From HXMU1420-2 sp017643305 (GTDB lineage: Bacteria; Pseudomonadota; Alphaproteobacteria; Rhodobacterales; Rhodobacteraceae): a DNA stretch of 64,000 bases. The notes below the pieces were generated by a model that saw only the letters and a list, made by a program, of their open reading frames with translations, was not told the origin of the DNA and did not search any database. Every line of letters begins with the position of its first letter. Within the stretch, counting starts at the first letter, position 1. The stretch spans positions 1,364,001 to 1,428,000 of the forward strand of contig OZ244249.1 in assembly GCA_965217135.1 (NCBI GenBank). The letters run 5' to 3'. Positions 34,561 through 43,345 of this stretch are shown here, one piece after another. The position numbers were made by a program, and so were the translations under genes.

Positions 34561-36099
34561 ATGAAGAATAAACTAACTGGGTCGATCTCGGCTCTGGCAA
34601 TCGTGGCAGCGGGTATCTTGCCGCCAACCATTGCTTCAGCTGAGGATTACACCAAATACGGCATCGACTCTGATCTTCCTGGCACATGTAACTACGCGGC
34701 CATCGACGCCAAGGACTATTCCGGGCGCACGTTGAACATCATCACCCACGCCATTCCGGTGATCGGCGAGCCGACGGCGCTGCACGCAGAGCAGTTCGCT
34801 GAACTGACCGGGGCCGAGGTCAACGTGGTGCACGTCCCCTTTGGTGATCTGTTCCAGCGGATCATGATCCCGTTCCAGAGCGGCCAGAACGCCTATGACG
34901 TGCTTTTCTACGGCTCGCTCTGGATCGGCGATTTCAATCGTTTCCTGGAACCGGTGCCAGCAGCATATCTCGAATCGACGGGAATGTCGGATGTGACCGA
35001 CAGTTTTGAGGGCGTTGCGACCTGGAATGGTCAAATGATCCAGTACCCGATGGATGGCGACCGACACTATCTCAAGTACCGCACGGATGCCTTCGAAAAC
35101 GAAGCGCTGAGAGCAAGATTCGAAGACGAAGTCGGCCGGGAACTCACGGTCCCCGCGACCTGGGAAGAGTACAACGAAGTCGCGGCCTTCTTCTCTGGTT
35201 TCGACTGGGATGGCGACGGCGAAGACAACTATGGATCGGCCGAAGTGGCCAAGCGCGACGACCTGATGTTCTCGGCCTTTATCAGTCGTGCTGCGCCATA
35301 TGCCAAGCATCCGGATGTGAAGGGTGGTTTCTTCTTCGATCTGGAGACCATGGAACCGCTGATCAACACCCCCGGCTTCGTACGCGGACTAGAACTTTTC
35401 GTTGAGGCGCAACAGTCTTTCCCACCTGGCGGCACCAACTTCGGCCTGGGCGACGAGATTTTCTCGTTTGGCGGCGGACAGACGCTGATGAGCTATTCGT
35501 GGGACGATGCGTTCATCCAGGCACAGCAAGAAGACAGTCGCATCCGCAACATGGTCGGCGCGGCACCGCTGCCGGGCGCGCGCGAGGTCTGGAACCGCGA
35601 AACCGGCCAGTGGGACAGCTTTGACGACCCGAACCAGGCACCGTACATGACCTGGGGTTGGTCCTCCGCCGTTTCCGCCCTGTCGGAAGAGAAGGAGATG
35701 GCGTTCGACTACCTTTGCTTCTTCTCTAATGAGGCGAACACGTTCCACGATCTTCAGATCGGACGGTTCGGTGTGAACCCCTACCGGACCAGTCACTTCG
35801 ACTCCGCTTTCTGGCAGGGTCTCGGCTGGGAAGCAGACGTCGCCGACAGTTATGTCCAGACTCTCTCGGAGATGGAACGGAGCGACAACCGGGTCTACGA
35901 CCTTCGGGTCCCGGGTGTGGGTCAATTCATGTCCTCGATGGCGAATGGTGTGGCCGAGGCCTTGGCTGGCCAGAAGTCGGCTCAGGAAGCGCTTGACGGC
36001 GTTGCCGAAGAATGGAGCGCCATCGTCGATCGCATCGGCGAAGATCGCCTGCGGGAAGCCTATGCCAACGTTGTCCGCCTCGAGGACAACGAGGGCTGA
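34561..36099 (+). CDS. ABC transporter substrate-binding protein (GlpV-like, CUT1-related)
   Basis: A 512-residue periplasmic binding protein with a signal peptide (MKNKLTGSISALAIVAAGILPPTIASA, cleavage after about residue 27). Core features such as AEQFAELTGAEVNVVHVPFGDLFQRIM, YPMDGDRHYLKYRTDAFE and MTWGWSSAVSAL are those of solute-binding family 1 proteins. The GGGAGGAAATT ribosome site fixes the start at 34561. The gene order that follows (two permeases, two different ATPases) matches the rhizobial glycerol importer GlpV-P-Q-S-T, so glycerol or another polyol or short alcohol is the likely ligand. The ligand is inferred. Confidence 0.88.
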   Translation: MKNKLTGSISALAIVAAGILPPTIASAEDYTKYGIDSDLPGTCNYAAIDAKDYSGRTLNIITHAIPVIGEPTALHAEQFAELTGAEVNVVHVPFGDLFQRIMIPFQSGQNAYDVLFYGSLWIGDFNRFLEPVPAAYLESTGMSDVTDSFEGVATWNGQMIQYPMDGDRHYLKYRTDAFENEALRARFEDEVGRELTVPATWEEYNEVAAFFSGFDWDGDGEDNYGSAEVAKRDDLMFSAFISRAAPYAKHPDVKGGFFFDLETMEPLINTPGFVRGLELFVEAQQSFPPGGTNFGLGDEIFSFGGGQTLMSYSWDDAFIQAQQEDSRIRNMVGAAPLPGAREVWNRETGQWDSFDDPNQAPYMTWGWSSAVSALSEEKEMAFDYLCFFSNEANTFHDLQIGRFGVNPYRTSHFDSAFWQGLGWEADVADSYVQTLSEMERSDNRVYDLRVPGVGQFMSSMANGVAEALAGQKSAQEALDGVAEEWSAIVDRIGEDRLREAYANVVRLEDNEG

Positions 36100-36163
36100 T
36101 ACCCAAGACAAGAAAAGGGGGCGGTGAAAGCCGCCCCTCTTCGCAAAAGACCGGTGAATTCAA

Positions 36164-37030
36164 ATGCTCAAGCCCAAGCACTTCTTTCTGTTGCCCGCGC
36201 TCGCGACGCTTGTGGCAATCATTATATTCCCGCTGGTATTCACTTTCCGGGTCAGCTTCTCCAGCTGGGACGTGTACCAAGCGGGGCTCGACTATATCGG
36301 CGGGCGCAACTACTTGCGCGTCTTCGAGGATGCGCGGTTCTGGGAAAGCCTGCTGCGGTTGTCAGCGCTGAGCTTCATCACCGTCACACTGCAATACGTT
36401 CTCGGCTTTGCCCTCGCGCTTGCAGTCTGGAAACAAATGAAGGGTGGGCGTATTTTCCGGGTCCTATTCCTGGTCCCAATGATGACGACGCCAGTGGTCA
36501 TGTCGGTCATTTGGCGCACCATGCTCCACGAAAGCCTCGGTCCTGCCAACGATCTTCTCTCGGTTTTCGGCATCGGCCCGGTGCCTTGGCTGTCGAGCGC
36601 TGCCGGCGCGTTCATCAGCGTCGTCATTGTCGAGGTTTGGCAATGGACACCGTTCATGTTCCTGCTCCTGCTCGCTGGGCTCATATCCTTGCCGCGTGAA
36701 CCCTATCTCGCGGCTGCGATCGACGGCGCCGGCCCCTGGCGTACTTTTTGGCAGGTCACGTTCCCACTGATGGCCCCGATTTCCATCGGTGCGGTCATCA
36801 TCCGTCTGATCGAAGCCTCAAAAATCATGGACACTGTCTATGTCTTGACATCCGGAGGACCGGGCACGGCCACCGAAACCCCTTCGTACTACATCTACAT
36901 CCGCGGACTGCGCGATTTTCAGGTCGGGTATTCGGCAGCGCTGTCGCTGACCTACCTGATACTGATGATCATCACCTTAACGATCATCGCCAAGCTCCTG
37001 ATGCGGTTCCTGATCGGAAAGGACACTTGA
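36164..37030 (+). CDS. ABC transporter permease (GlpP/MalF-like)
   Basis: A 288-residue inner-membrane permease of the CUT1 type with about six spans. It starts MLKPKHFFLLPALATLVAIIIFPLVFTF and has the EAA loop for ATPase docking in EPYLAAAIDGAGPWRTFWQVTFPLMAP. It pairs with the next permease to form the channel. It begins 64 bp after the binding-protein gene; the plus strand in between has a G-rich run but no clear terminator. Confidence 0.9.
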   Translation: MLKPKHFFLLPALATLVAIIIFPLVFTFRVSFSSWDVYQAGLDYIGGRNYLRVFEDARFWESLLRLSALSFITVTLQYVLGFALALAVWKQMKGGRIFRVLFLVPMMTTPVVMSVIWRTMLHESLGPANDLLSVFGIGPVPWLSSAAGAFISVVIVEVWQWTPFMFLLLLAGLISLPREPYLAAAIDGAGPWRTFWQVTFPLMAPISIGAVIIRLIEASKIMDTVYVLTSGGPGTATETPSYYIYIRGLRDFQVGYSAALSLTYLILMIITLTIIAKLLMRFLIGKDT

Positions 37031-37031
37031 G

Positions 37032-37877
37032 ATGAGCCGGACCTATCAAACCATCAAGTATCTCTGCCTGCTTGCGTGGTCGATCTTCGTCGTCTTCCCG
37101 TTTCTCTGGGCACTCAGTACTTCGTTCAAAGACGCCAACGCCGTCACCAGTGGCGCCCGCTATATTCCTTGGCTCGAATTCGAGCCGTCGACACAGGGCT
37201 GGCAATCGCTATTTGCCTCTGGCAGCAGGGGTATCAACATCGTGACGCCCTTCATCAACTCGGCCACCGTAACCCTGACTGCCAGTGTTATCAGCCTTGC
37301 GTTGGGTACACTCGCGGCCTACGGGCTTAGCCGATATCAGTTCCGCGCTGGTTTCGTGAAGAACGCCGATATCACCTTTTTCTTCATCTCTCAGCGGATC
37401 ATGCCGCCGATTGTTCTGGCCATCCCTTTCTTCCTGATGCTCAAGGAAATCAGTGCGTTGGATACTATCGCCGGGCTGGTCATCGTATATATCGCGCTGC
37501 TGTTGCCGATTGCAGTCTGGGTGATGATCGATTTCTTCGGCTCAATCCCAAAAGAGCTTGACGAGATGGCCATGATCGACGGCTGTACGCCGATCGGCGC
37601 CTTTTTCCGTGTCGTTCTGCCTAATTCCATGGCCGGGCTGGTGGTGGCTGGAATGTTCTGTCTGATCTTTGGCTGGAATGACTTCTTCTTCGCGTTCACG
37701 CTCACTTTCACCAAGACGCAGCTTCTGCCCGTCGCCATCGTGTCGCTGAATTCGTCAGTTACGCCGTGGTGGTCGTTGTCCGCTTTCGCGCTGATCTCAG
37801 TAACGCCATTGGCGCTGGTGGCCATCGCGGTGGAACGCTTCATGTCCCGCGGTTCACTTGCAGGAGCCTTCCGGTAA
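37032..37877 (+). CDS. ABC transporter permease (GlpQ/MalG-like)
   Basis: A 281-residue second permease subunit. Membrane spans begin with YLCLLAWSIFVVFPFLWALSTSFKD; the docking loop is PKELDEMAMIDGCTPIGAFFRVVLPNSMAG, and ...FGWNDFFFAFTLT is typical of MalG-type subunits. It starts one base after the previous stop. Together with the other permease it makes the membrane channel of the polyol-type importer. Confidence 0.9.
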   Translation: MSRTYQTIKYLCLLAWSIFVVFPFLWALSTSFKDANAVTSGARYIPWLEFEPSTQGWQSLFASGSRGINIVTPFINSATVTLTASVISLALGTLAAYGLSRYQFRAGFVKNADITFFFISQRIMPPIVLAIPFFLMLKEISALDTIAGLVIVYIALLLPIAVWVMIDFFGSIPKELDEMAMIDGCTPIGAFFRVVLPNSMAGLVVAGMFCLIFGWNDFFFAFTLTFTKTQLLPVAIVSLNSSVTPWWSLSAFALISVTPLALVAIAVERFMSRGSLAGAFR

Positions 37878-37881
37878 GACC

Positions 37882-38934
37882 ATGCTGACACTTAAGAACC
37901 TATCCACCCCCAACCCCAAATTGCCGCTTGCCGGGCTGGAGGCCAGTTTCCAACCGGGCAGGATCTACACCATCCTAGGGCGCACCGGGGCCGGTAAGAC
38001 CGAGCTTCTGCGCACCTTGATCGGGCTTGACCCGATCTCCGAAGGCGCGATCGAATTGGATGGAGAGGACCTCGCCCGCACGCCTATCCGGTCCCGGCAG
38101 ATGGCGATGGTCTACCAGCAGTTCATCAACTATCCGCACCTGAACGTTCTCGGCAATGTCGCCTTCCCGCTGCGCCGTCAGAAGATGGACAAAGCTACGG
38201 CCGAGACCCGAGCCCGAGAAGCTCTAAACCTGGTTGGGCTGGGGGAATTTGAGACACGCATGCCATCCGAGCTTTCGGGCGGGCAGCAGCAGCGGGTCGC
38301 GCTTGCCCGAGCCATTGTAAAGCACGCTCGCATCTTGCTGATGGACGAACCGCTCGCCAATCTCGACTACAAGCTGCGCGAACAGCTGCGAGAGGAGTTT
38401 CCCAAGCTTCTGCACAAAAACGTGGAAGGGATCATCCTGTACACGACAACCGAGCCTGGCGAAGCGATGCAACTCGGCGACGAACTGATTGTGATGCATG
38501 AAGGCCGGATCGTTGCTCAGGGCGATCCCGAGGAGCTGTTTGAAAACCCACCGAGCGTCGAAGTCGCCCAAGTGATCAGCGATCCTCCGATCTCGATTTG
38601 CTCGGGGACTATTTCAGGCGGAAAGCTGCATTTCCAGGATGGTTCGCCAGTCGGTGCAGAGGAGCTGCAACTCGGCAGCGACGGACCTGTTCAGATCGGA
38701 ATCCGCCCCGATGCGCTTACAAAAGGCGGGAACATCCCGGCACGCGTCTCTCTCTCGGAATTCTCCGGTTCCGATACAGTCGTACATCTGCATCTACCAT
38801 TTGGCGAAGTGGTGATGTTGGTCGATGGCATCCACGAGTATCACTCAGGTGACGAGTTCAGCGTCTCTCTCGATACTCGAGCGTTGCTGCTCTTTACGCA
38901 AAAGGGCGCGAATATAGCAAAAAGGACTGAGTGA
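37882..38934 (+). CDS. ABC ATPase 1 (GlpS-like), degenerate H-loop
   Basis: A 350-residue ATPase. Walker A is GRTGAGKTE, the Q-loop VYQQFINYP, the signature LSGGQQQR is canonical, and Walker B is ILLMDEPLANLD. The H-loop, normally THD, reads ILYTTTEPGEAM, so the switch histidine is replaced by Thr. The same replacement is known in GlpS-type proteins. The C-terminus has a TOBE/MalK-type regulatory domain. With ATPase 2, whose signature is degenerate, it should form a heterodimer with one working ATP site. ATG 37882 lies four bases after the previous stop codon. Confidence 0.9.
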   Translation: MLTLKNLSTPNPKLPLAGLEASFQPGRIYTILGRTGAGKTELLRTLIGLDPISEGAIELDGEDLARTPIRSRQMAMVYQQFINYPHLNVLGNVAFPLRRQKMDKATAETRAREALNLVGLGEFETRMPSELSGGQQQRVALARAIVKHARILLMDEPLANLDYKLREQLREEFPKLLHKNVEGIILYTTTEPGEAMQLGDELIVMHEGRIVAQGDPEELFENPPSVEVAQVISDPPISICSGTISGGKLHFQDGSPVGAEELQLGSDGPVQIGIRPDALTKGGNIPARVSLSEFSGSDTVVHLHLPFGEVVMLVDGIHEYHSGDEFSVSLDTRALLLFTQKGANIAKRTE

Positions 38935-40022
38935 TGGCAGAAATCGTTCTCAAGGGACTCGGGCATTCCTATCTCGCCGACCCCAAATCCGAGGCCGACT
39001 ATGCGCTCAAGCCGGTAGATCTCATCTGGGAAACCGGCAAGACTTATGCGCTTCTCGGTCCGTCAGGTTGCGGCAAGACGACGATGCTCAATATCATTTC
39101 GGGCTTACTTGCGCCGTCCGACGGGAAGCTTCTGTTCGATGGCAGGGACATGACCCGCGCCAGCACCGCCGAGCGGAACATCGCGCAGGTCTTTCAGTTC
39201 CCGGTTATCTACACGACCAAGTCCGTGCGACAGAATCTGGCCTTCCCACTGGAGTGCCGCAACTGGGAGCCGGCAAGGATAGCTGCACGCGTGGCACATA
39301 TTGCTGAACTCCTCGATCTGACCGACATGCTGGGCGAACCGGCGCGGCGGCTCAGCGCAGATCAAAAACAACTCATCTCGCTAGGGCGCGGTCTGGTGCG
39401 CGACGACGTCAGCGCCGTGCTTCTGGACGAGCCTCTCACCGTCATCGACCCGCAAATGAAATTCTTGTTGCGCAGAAAACTGCGCGAAATCAACCAGGCG
39501 ACCGGCATCACGATGATCCTTGTGACCCACGATCAAAGTGAAGCAATGTCGTTTGCCGATGAGGTCGTCGTGATGAAGGACGGCAGCGTGCAGCAATCCG
39601 GCCCACCGGAACAACTGTTTGCACGTCCGGAGAACGAGTTCGTGGGCTACTTTATCGGCTCTCCACCGTTAAATCTGTTCGCTGCGGAACTTAGCAACAA
39701 CAGGCTCCATTGCCCGTCGCTCGACCTATCGGTGCAGGTGCCGGAGGAGGTGCATGAAAGAGCCATGAGGTTCGGAGTGCGTCCCGAACATGTTCGTCTT
39801 GCCGAAGGTCCGGGGAAAACACCCCGCGCAATGATCGAAAAGGTTGAAAACTTAGGAATTGAGCGCGTTTTCACCCTTCGTACAGCCGGCAACGAAACGC
39901 TCAAGGTCAAGTCACGGCGCCACAAGAGCCTCGGCCACGGTGATGAGGTCGGGCTATCGGTCGAGAGCGATGACTTGCTGGTGTTTTGCGACGGACAGCT
40001 TGTTGCCGACGGTGCAATCTAG
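38934..40022 (+). CDS. ABC ATPase 2 (GlpT-like), degenerate signature motif
   Basis: A 362-residue ATPase. Walker A GPSGCGKTT, Q-loop VFQFPVIY, Walker B VLLDEPLTVID and H-loop LVTHDQSEAM are all canonical, but the signature LSGGQ is replaced by LSADQKQLISLGR, a pattern found in GlpT-type subunits. In a heterodimer with ATPase 1, its Walker sites would face the good LSGGQ of ATPase 1, giving one canonical and one non-catalytic site. A C-terminal TOBE-like domain follows (FGVRPEHVRLAEGP). Its start overlaps the ATPase 1 stop (GTGATG). Confidence 0.9.
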   Translation: MAEIVLKGLGHSYLADPKSEADYALKPVDLIWETGKTYALLGPSGCGKTTMLNIISGLLAPSDGKLLFDGRDMTRASTAERNIAQVFQFPVIYTTKSVRQNLAFPLECRNWEPARIAARVAHIAELLDLTDMLGEPARRLSADQKQLISLGRGLVRDDVSAVLLDEPLTVIDPQMKFLLRRKLREINQATGITMILVTHDQSEAMSFADEVVVMKDGSVQQSGPPEQLFARPENEFVGYFIGSPPLNLFAAELSNNRLHCPSLDLSVQVPEEVHERAMRFGVRPEHVRLAEGPGKTPRAMIEKVENLGIERVFTLRTAGNETLKVKSRRHKSLGHGDEVGLSVESDDLLVFCDGQLVADGAI

Positions 40023-40186
40023 CCATTGCGCCTCCAACAGCAGAAGAAGTGCATGCGAAATGCGCCACTGTCTCTGGCGCGTTCAATTCAACGTCTCGAC
40101 GGCTGAGCCTTGGCAGATGTGGAATTGCTTCGCCCTCGCTGCTCTCCCAGGCAAAGGCGCTGTTGCCATTATAAGGCTGGAGCATA

Positions 40187-42865
40187 ATGACTAGGGACAG
40201 CATCAATACCAGCATACGCGACGAGATATCTCGGACGTTTCTACTAGTGGGGGTGCTTCCGTTGCTCGCCGTAGGGATCGTCACGGTCGCGCTGGCATTC
40301 CTTCATCTTCACGAGGTCATATTCGCCCAACAGAAGCAGCGCGTGGTGACCGTTACAAAGTTGGTCGATGGCGTATTACAGCAACAACTCTATGACGCAA
40401 GCCGCAATATCGAAGCCAGTGCCCTCCAGATCCAGGGGCTGGACGACTGGCAACCGGTTCTTCAGGCATATGTGTTGCAGCGGCCTTCCTTCGCTGATGC
40501 TGCGCTCTACTCCCCGCAAGGCGACGAGTTGCTGCGCGTTAATAGGGATTTATTGGTCGAAAGGAGGAATTCACCCTCTGCAGAAGTTATGGAGCTTGCC
40601 GCCGCACTCTCCCAGACCGGGGAGCCCTCGGTTATCGGAATCCACAGGGATGACGTGAGCGGCGAACAGATACTGACTATCGCAACGCCGTTCTTTGATC
40701 TTGTCGAACAGCGGCTAGAATATGTTTTGCTGACGGAACAGGGCCTGCTGCCCCTGTCATTGCTGCTGAGCGATCTGCCGCGTTTACATGGAACTACTTT
40801 GTATCTGCTCGACTCATCGCAACAGGTCTTGGCGCACCAAAACCCCAGCCTGGCTTTAAGCGGGGCATTTCCTGATGGGTTCAGCATTGATGAGGCTGAA
40901 GAGGATCTTATCCAGTCTGGCCTGAACGGTGAGCCTGCGGTGGTCAGCCTGCAAAAGATTTCTGTCGGTGGGGTTCCGCTCTGGGTCATCGCGGAGCAGT
41001 CCCTTTGGTCCACAATTGGTCACCACACGCTACACTTCGTAGGGATCCTCGTTCTGATCATTTCTGCGACCTTGATGCTCTGGATTCTGAGGCGAACGAT
41101 ATCGAATCGCATCGTGAAGCCGGTCGAAAGGCTATCTTTCGTGGCTCAAGCGGTTGCCGACGGCGATATGACGGTTCGGACACGTTTGAACAGCAACGAC
41201 GAAATTGGGCGGCTCTCCGTTGCGTTTGACACGATGTTGGGCAACCTCGCGGCTGCCGAACTCGAACTGGTGTTTCATCAAGAGTCGTTGGAAAGATCAG
41301 TTGTTAAGGCGCGCGCGGCTGAAGAACGGTTCCGCCAGCTATTCGAATACACCTCTGTCGCCAATTTAGTCACCAATGACAAAGGCGAAATTGAAACCAC
41401 AAACGCTTCAGCTCAGCGGATGTTTGGCTACACAGAAGAGGAGTTGAGCGGAAAGTCAATTGGGGCGCTCATTCCAGCCCTGACGACTAAGAATGATGGA
41501 ACCCTCGACTTGGGGCCTTCTGACCTTAATATTGGGAAGAGCGCTGATTTCATCGGCAAGGACAGCGCAGGAAGAGATCTAACTCTTCTAATCCGTGTTG
41601 GCGAAGCACTTGGAAGCGCTGATAAGTACTTGATCCTTTCGATCGCAGACGTCACTGAACAGCGCGAGTTGCACAACAGGCTGGCAAGATCACAAAGAAT
41701 GGAGGCCATCGGCCAACTCACTGGAGGAGTGGCCCACGATTTCAACAACTTGTTGGCCATCATTTTGGGCAATCTCGAGCTCCTCAGTGACGCAGATTTG
41801 AAGGCAAATGATCGTGCGCTTCTGGAGCCAATCATAGATGCGACATTGCGAGGAGCAGAACTCACGCGGAATATGCTGAGCTTTGCTCGGCAGGCTCCGC
41901 TGGTACCGACAAACGTTGATCTGAACATGCTGATAGGGAATATCGAGACTTGGATCACTCGAACTATCCCGTCCACGATTGACGTTAAAACCTCGCTTTT
42001 GGATGACCTTTGGCAGGTTAAGGTAGATGCAAGCTCCGCCGAGCATGCTTTGATTAATCTGATCGTAAATGCGGTTGACGCTATGCCAGACGGCGGCAAG
42101 CTTATTATCGAGACTTCAAATGTTTGGATTGAAGAAGGAAACGTCGATTTACGGAGCGAAGAGATTCAGCCTGGCCAATATGTTCTACTCGCCGTCAGCG
42201 ATACCGGTTCCGGGATTTCGAAAGAGAACCTAGAAAGGATATTCGAGCCCTTCTTTACGACCAAGCCTCTTGGCTCTGGTACTGGGCTCGGATTGGCGAT
42301 GTTGCAGGGCTTTATGCAGCAATCTCAGGGAGCCGCTCGCGTCTTTTCGGAACTGGGGGTCGGCACTACCGTCAACCTTTATTTTAAAGCTCAATCCACA
42401 ACGACGGAACTTACACAGATAGATGCTCAGGACGCGCGCGCCGCTGCTACGGAACTGTCTGATACAAAAGGCGGCGAGGGGGCAAACATCTTTGTCGTAG
42501 AGGACAATCCTGAAGTCCTGAGCGTTTTGTCAGAAATACTCACAGACGCTGGATATCGGGTAGTCCCAGCAGGATCAGGAGACCAAGCTTGGGAAATGTT
42601 GCCTGAATATACCGAAATTGACGCCTTAATTACTGATATCGTCATGCCAGGTAAGCTCCAAGGTAGGGATCTCGCCAACCGTTTGCGCGAAATTCGCCCC
42701 GAATTACCGATTATCTTCATGTCCGGTTACGCACCCGAAACGGGTGTACATGCGTCCAGCCGTCGTCGGGAGGACAAGCACTTGATGAAACCTGTCCGGA
42801 AAAGCGATCTGTTGAATACTTTGACAAATACAATTGCTAGCGGGCTGAACAACTTCCCAAAGTAA
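40187..42865 (+). CDS. Hybrid sensor histidine kinase (sensor + HAMP + PAS + HK + receiver)
   Basis: An 892-residue membrane kinase. Order: first membrane span (FLLVGVLPLLAVGIVTVALAFLHL, ~residues 18-41), a ~240-residue periplasmic sensor domain, second span (FVGILVLIISATLMLWIL), HAMP, PAS (VANLVTNDKGEIETTNASAQRMFGY), HisKA with phospho-His in GGVAHDFNNLLAIILGN, HATPase with N-box LINLIVNAVDAM and G-boxes DTGSGIS and GSGTGLGLAM, then a receiver domain with Asp in ALITDIVMPG and the conserved Lys in HLMKPV. It lies 164 bp after the transporter operon on the same strand, so it may sense the same substrate, but its own promoter is likely. Confidence 0.9.
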   Translation: MTRDSINTSIRDEISRTFLLVGVLPLLAVGIVTVALAFLHLHEVIFAQQKQRVVTVTKLVDGVLQQQLYDASRNIEASALQIQGLDDWQPVLQAYVLQRPSFADAALYSPQGDELLRVNRDLLVERRNSPSAEVMELAAALSQTGEPSVIGIHRDDVSGEQILTIATPFFDLVEQRLEYVLLTEQGLLPLSLLLSDLPRLHGTTLYLLDSSQQVLAHQNPSLALSGAFPDGFSIDEAEEDLIQSGLNGEPAVVSLQKISVGGVPLWVIAEQSLWSTIGHHTLHFVGILVLIISATLMLWILRRTISNRIVKPVERLSFVAQAVADGDMTVRTRLNSNDEIGRLSVAFDTMLGNLAAAELELVFHQESLERSVVKARAAEERFRQLFEYTSVANLVTNDKGEIETTNASAQRMFGYTEEELSGKSIGALIPALTTKNDGTLDLGPSDLNIGKSADFIGKDSAGRDLTLLIRVGEALGSADKYLILSIADVTEQRELHNRLARSQRMEAIGQLTGGVAHDFNNLLAIILGNLELLSDADLKANDRALLEPIIDATLRGAELTRNMLSFARQAPLVPTNVDLNMLIGNIETWITRTIPSTIDVKTSLLDDLWQVKVDASSAEHALINLIVNAVDAMPDGGKLIIETSNVWIEEGNVDLRSEEIQPGQYVLLAVSDTGSGISKENLERIFEPFFTTKPLGSGTGLGLAMLQGFMQQSQGAARVFSELGVGTTVNLYFKAQSTTTELTQIDAQDARAAATELSDTKGGEGANIFVVEDNPEVLSVLSEILTDAGYRVVPAGSGDQAWEMLPEYTEIDALITDIVMPGKLQGRDLANRLREIRPELPIIFMSGYAPETGVHASSRRREDKHLMKPVRKSDLLNTLTNTIASGLNNFPK

Positions 42866-42868
42866 CCG

Positions 42869-43291
42869 CTAAAGCAGCCGGCTGTTTCGACCACGTGACA
42901 CTGGCTTTGCGTCATCACAGCTGCACCAGCACAGGCCAGCTAGCCCAAGGCGCGGCGCGGGTCCGATTGTCGCTCCGGAATTGAATATCTGATCGATCTC
43001 ATCAGTGGATAGCTGAGAGATGATGTGAGCCATACGTTTCGTATTCTTGTAAGAGTGTGTGATTGCATCGCTCGACAGCTTGAAGTCACCCAGCTCGGAT
43101 CTGTGCACGAGAAACGGCTTGGGTCCCGTATCATCCAGACTAAACACTTCACCACTTGGTAGTGACTTGCTCCAAAGCAATTTGTGGTACCGCCTCAACG
43201 TTGGACTGCGCGCGTCCGGATCTCCGCCCTTCGGCGTGTCCGAATACATGTCGAAAGTAGTATCAATCAAAAGCTGCGAATGAGAGATCAT
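42869..43291 (-). pseudogene. DUF6994-like gene, truncated
   Basis: Residues from IDTTFDMYSDTPKGGDPDARSPTLRRYHKLLWSKSLPSGEVFSL to SSDAITHSY resemble the N-terminal half of DUF6994 proteins (unknown function, usually ~240 residues). After ~105 residues the match ends and a short unrelated tail (GLAGLCWCSCDDAKPVSRG) runs to the stop, so the C-terminal half is missing. The start codon abuts a solo IS3 end at 43286-43330. There is no ribosome site. It is probably a remnant left by rearrangement between the kinase and the IS patch. Confidence 0.5.
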
Positions 43292-43330
43292 GACTAACAA
43301 TCAAACCGGACCAGTCAGACCAGGCCACCC
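43286..43330 (+). repeat. Solo IS3 end (orfB-side terminus)
   Basis: ATCATGACTAACAATCAAAC at 43289-43308, with CGGACCAGTCAGACCAG right after it, matches the orfB terminus of the IS3 copies at 45.5 and 46.6 kb. There the complement reads ...TGACTGGTCC(G/A)...TTGATTGTTAGT(G)CATGA. Only ~45 bp is left. It lies just after the 3' end of the TPR-cyclase gene, so that gene is bracketed by IS3 termini at 43.3 and 45.2 kb. Confidence 0.65.
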
Positions 43331-43345
43331 AGGCGCGCGACATGG

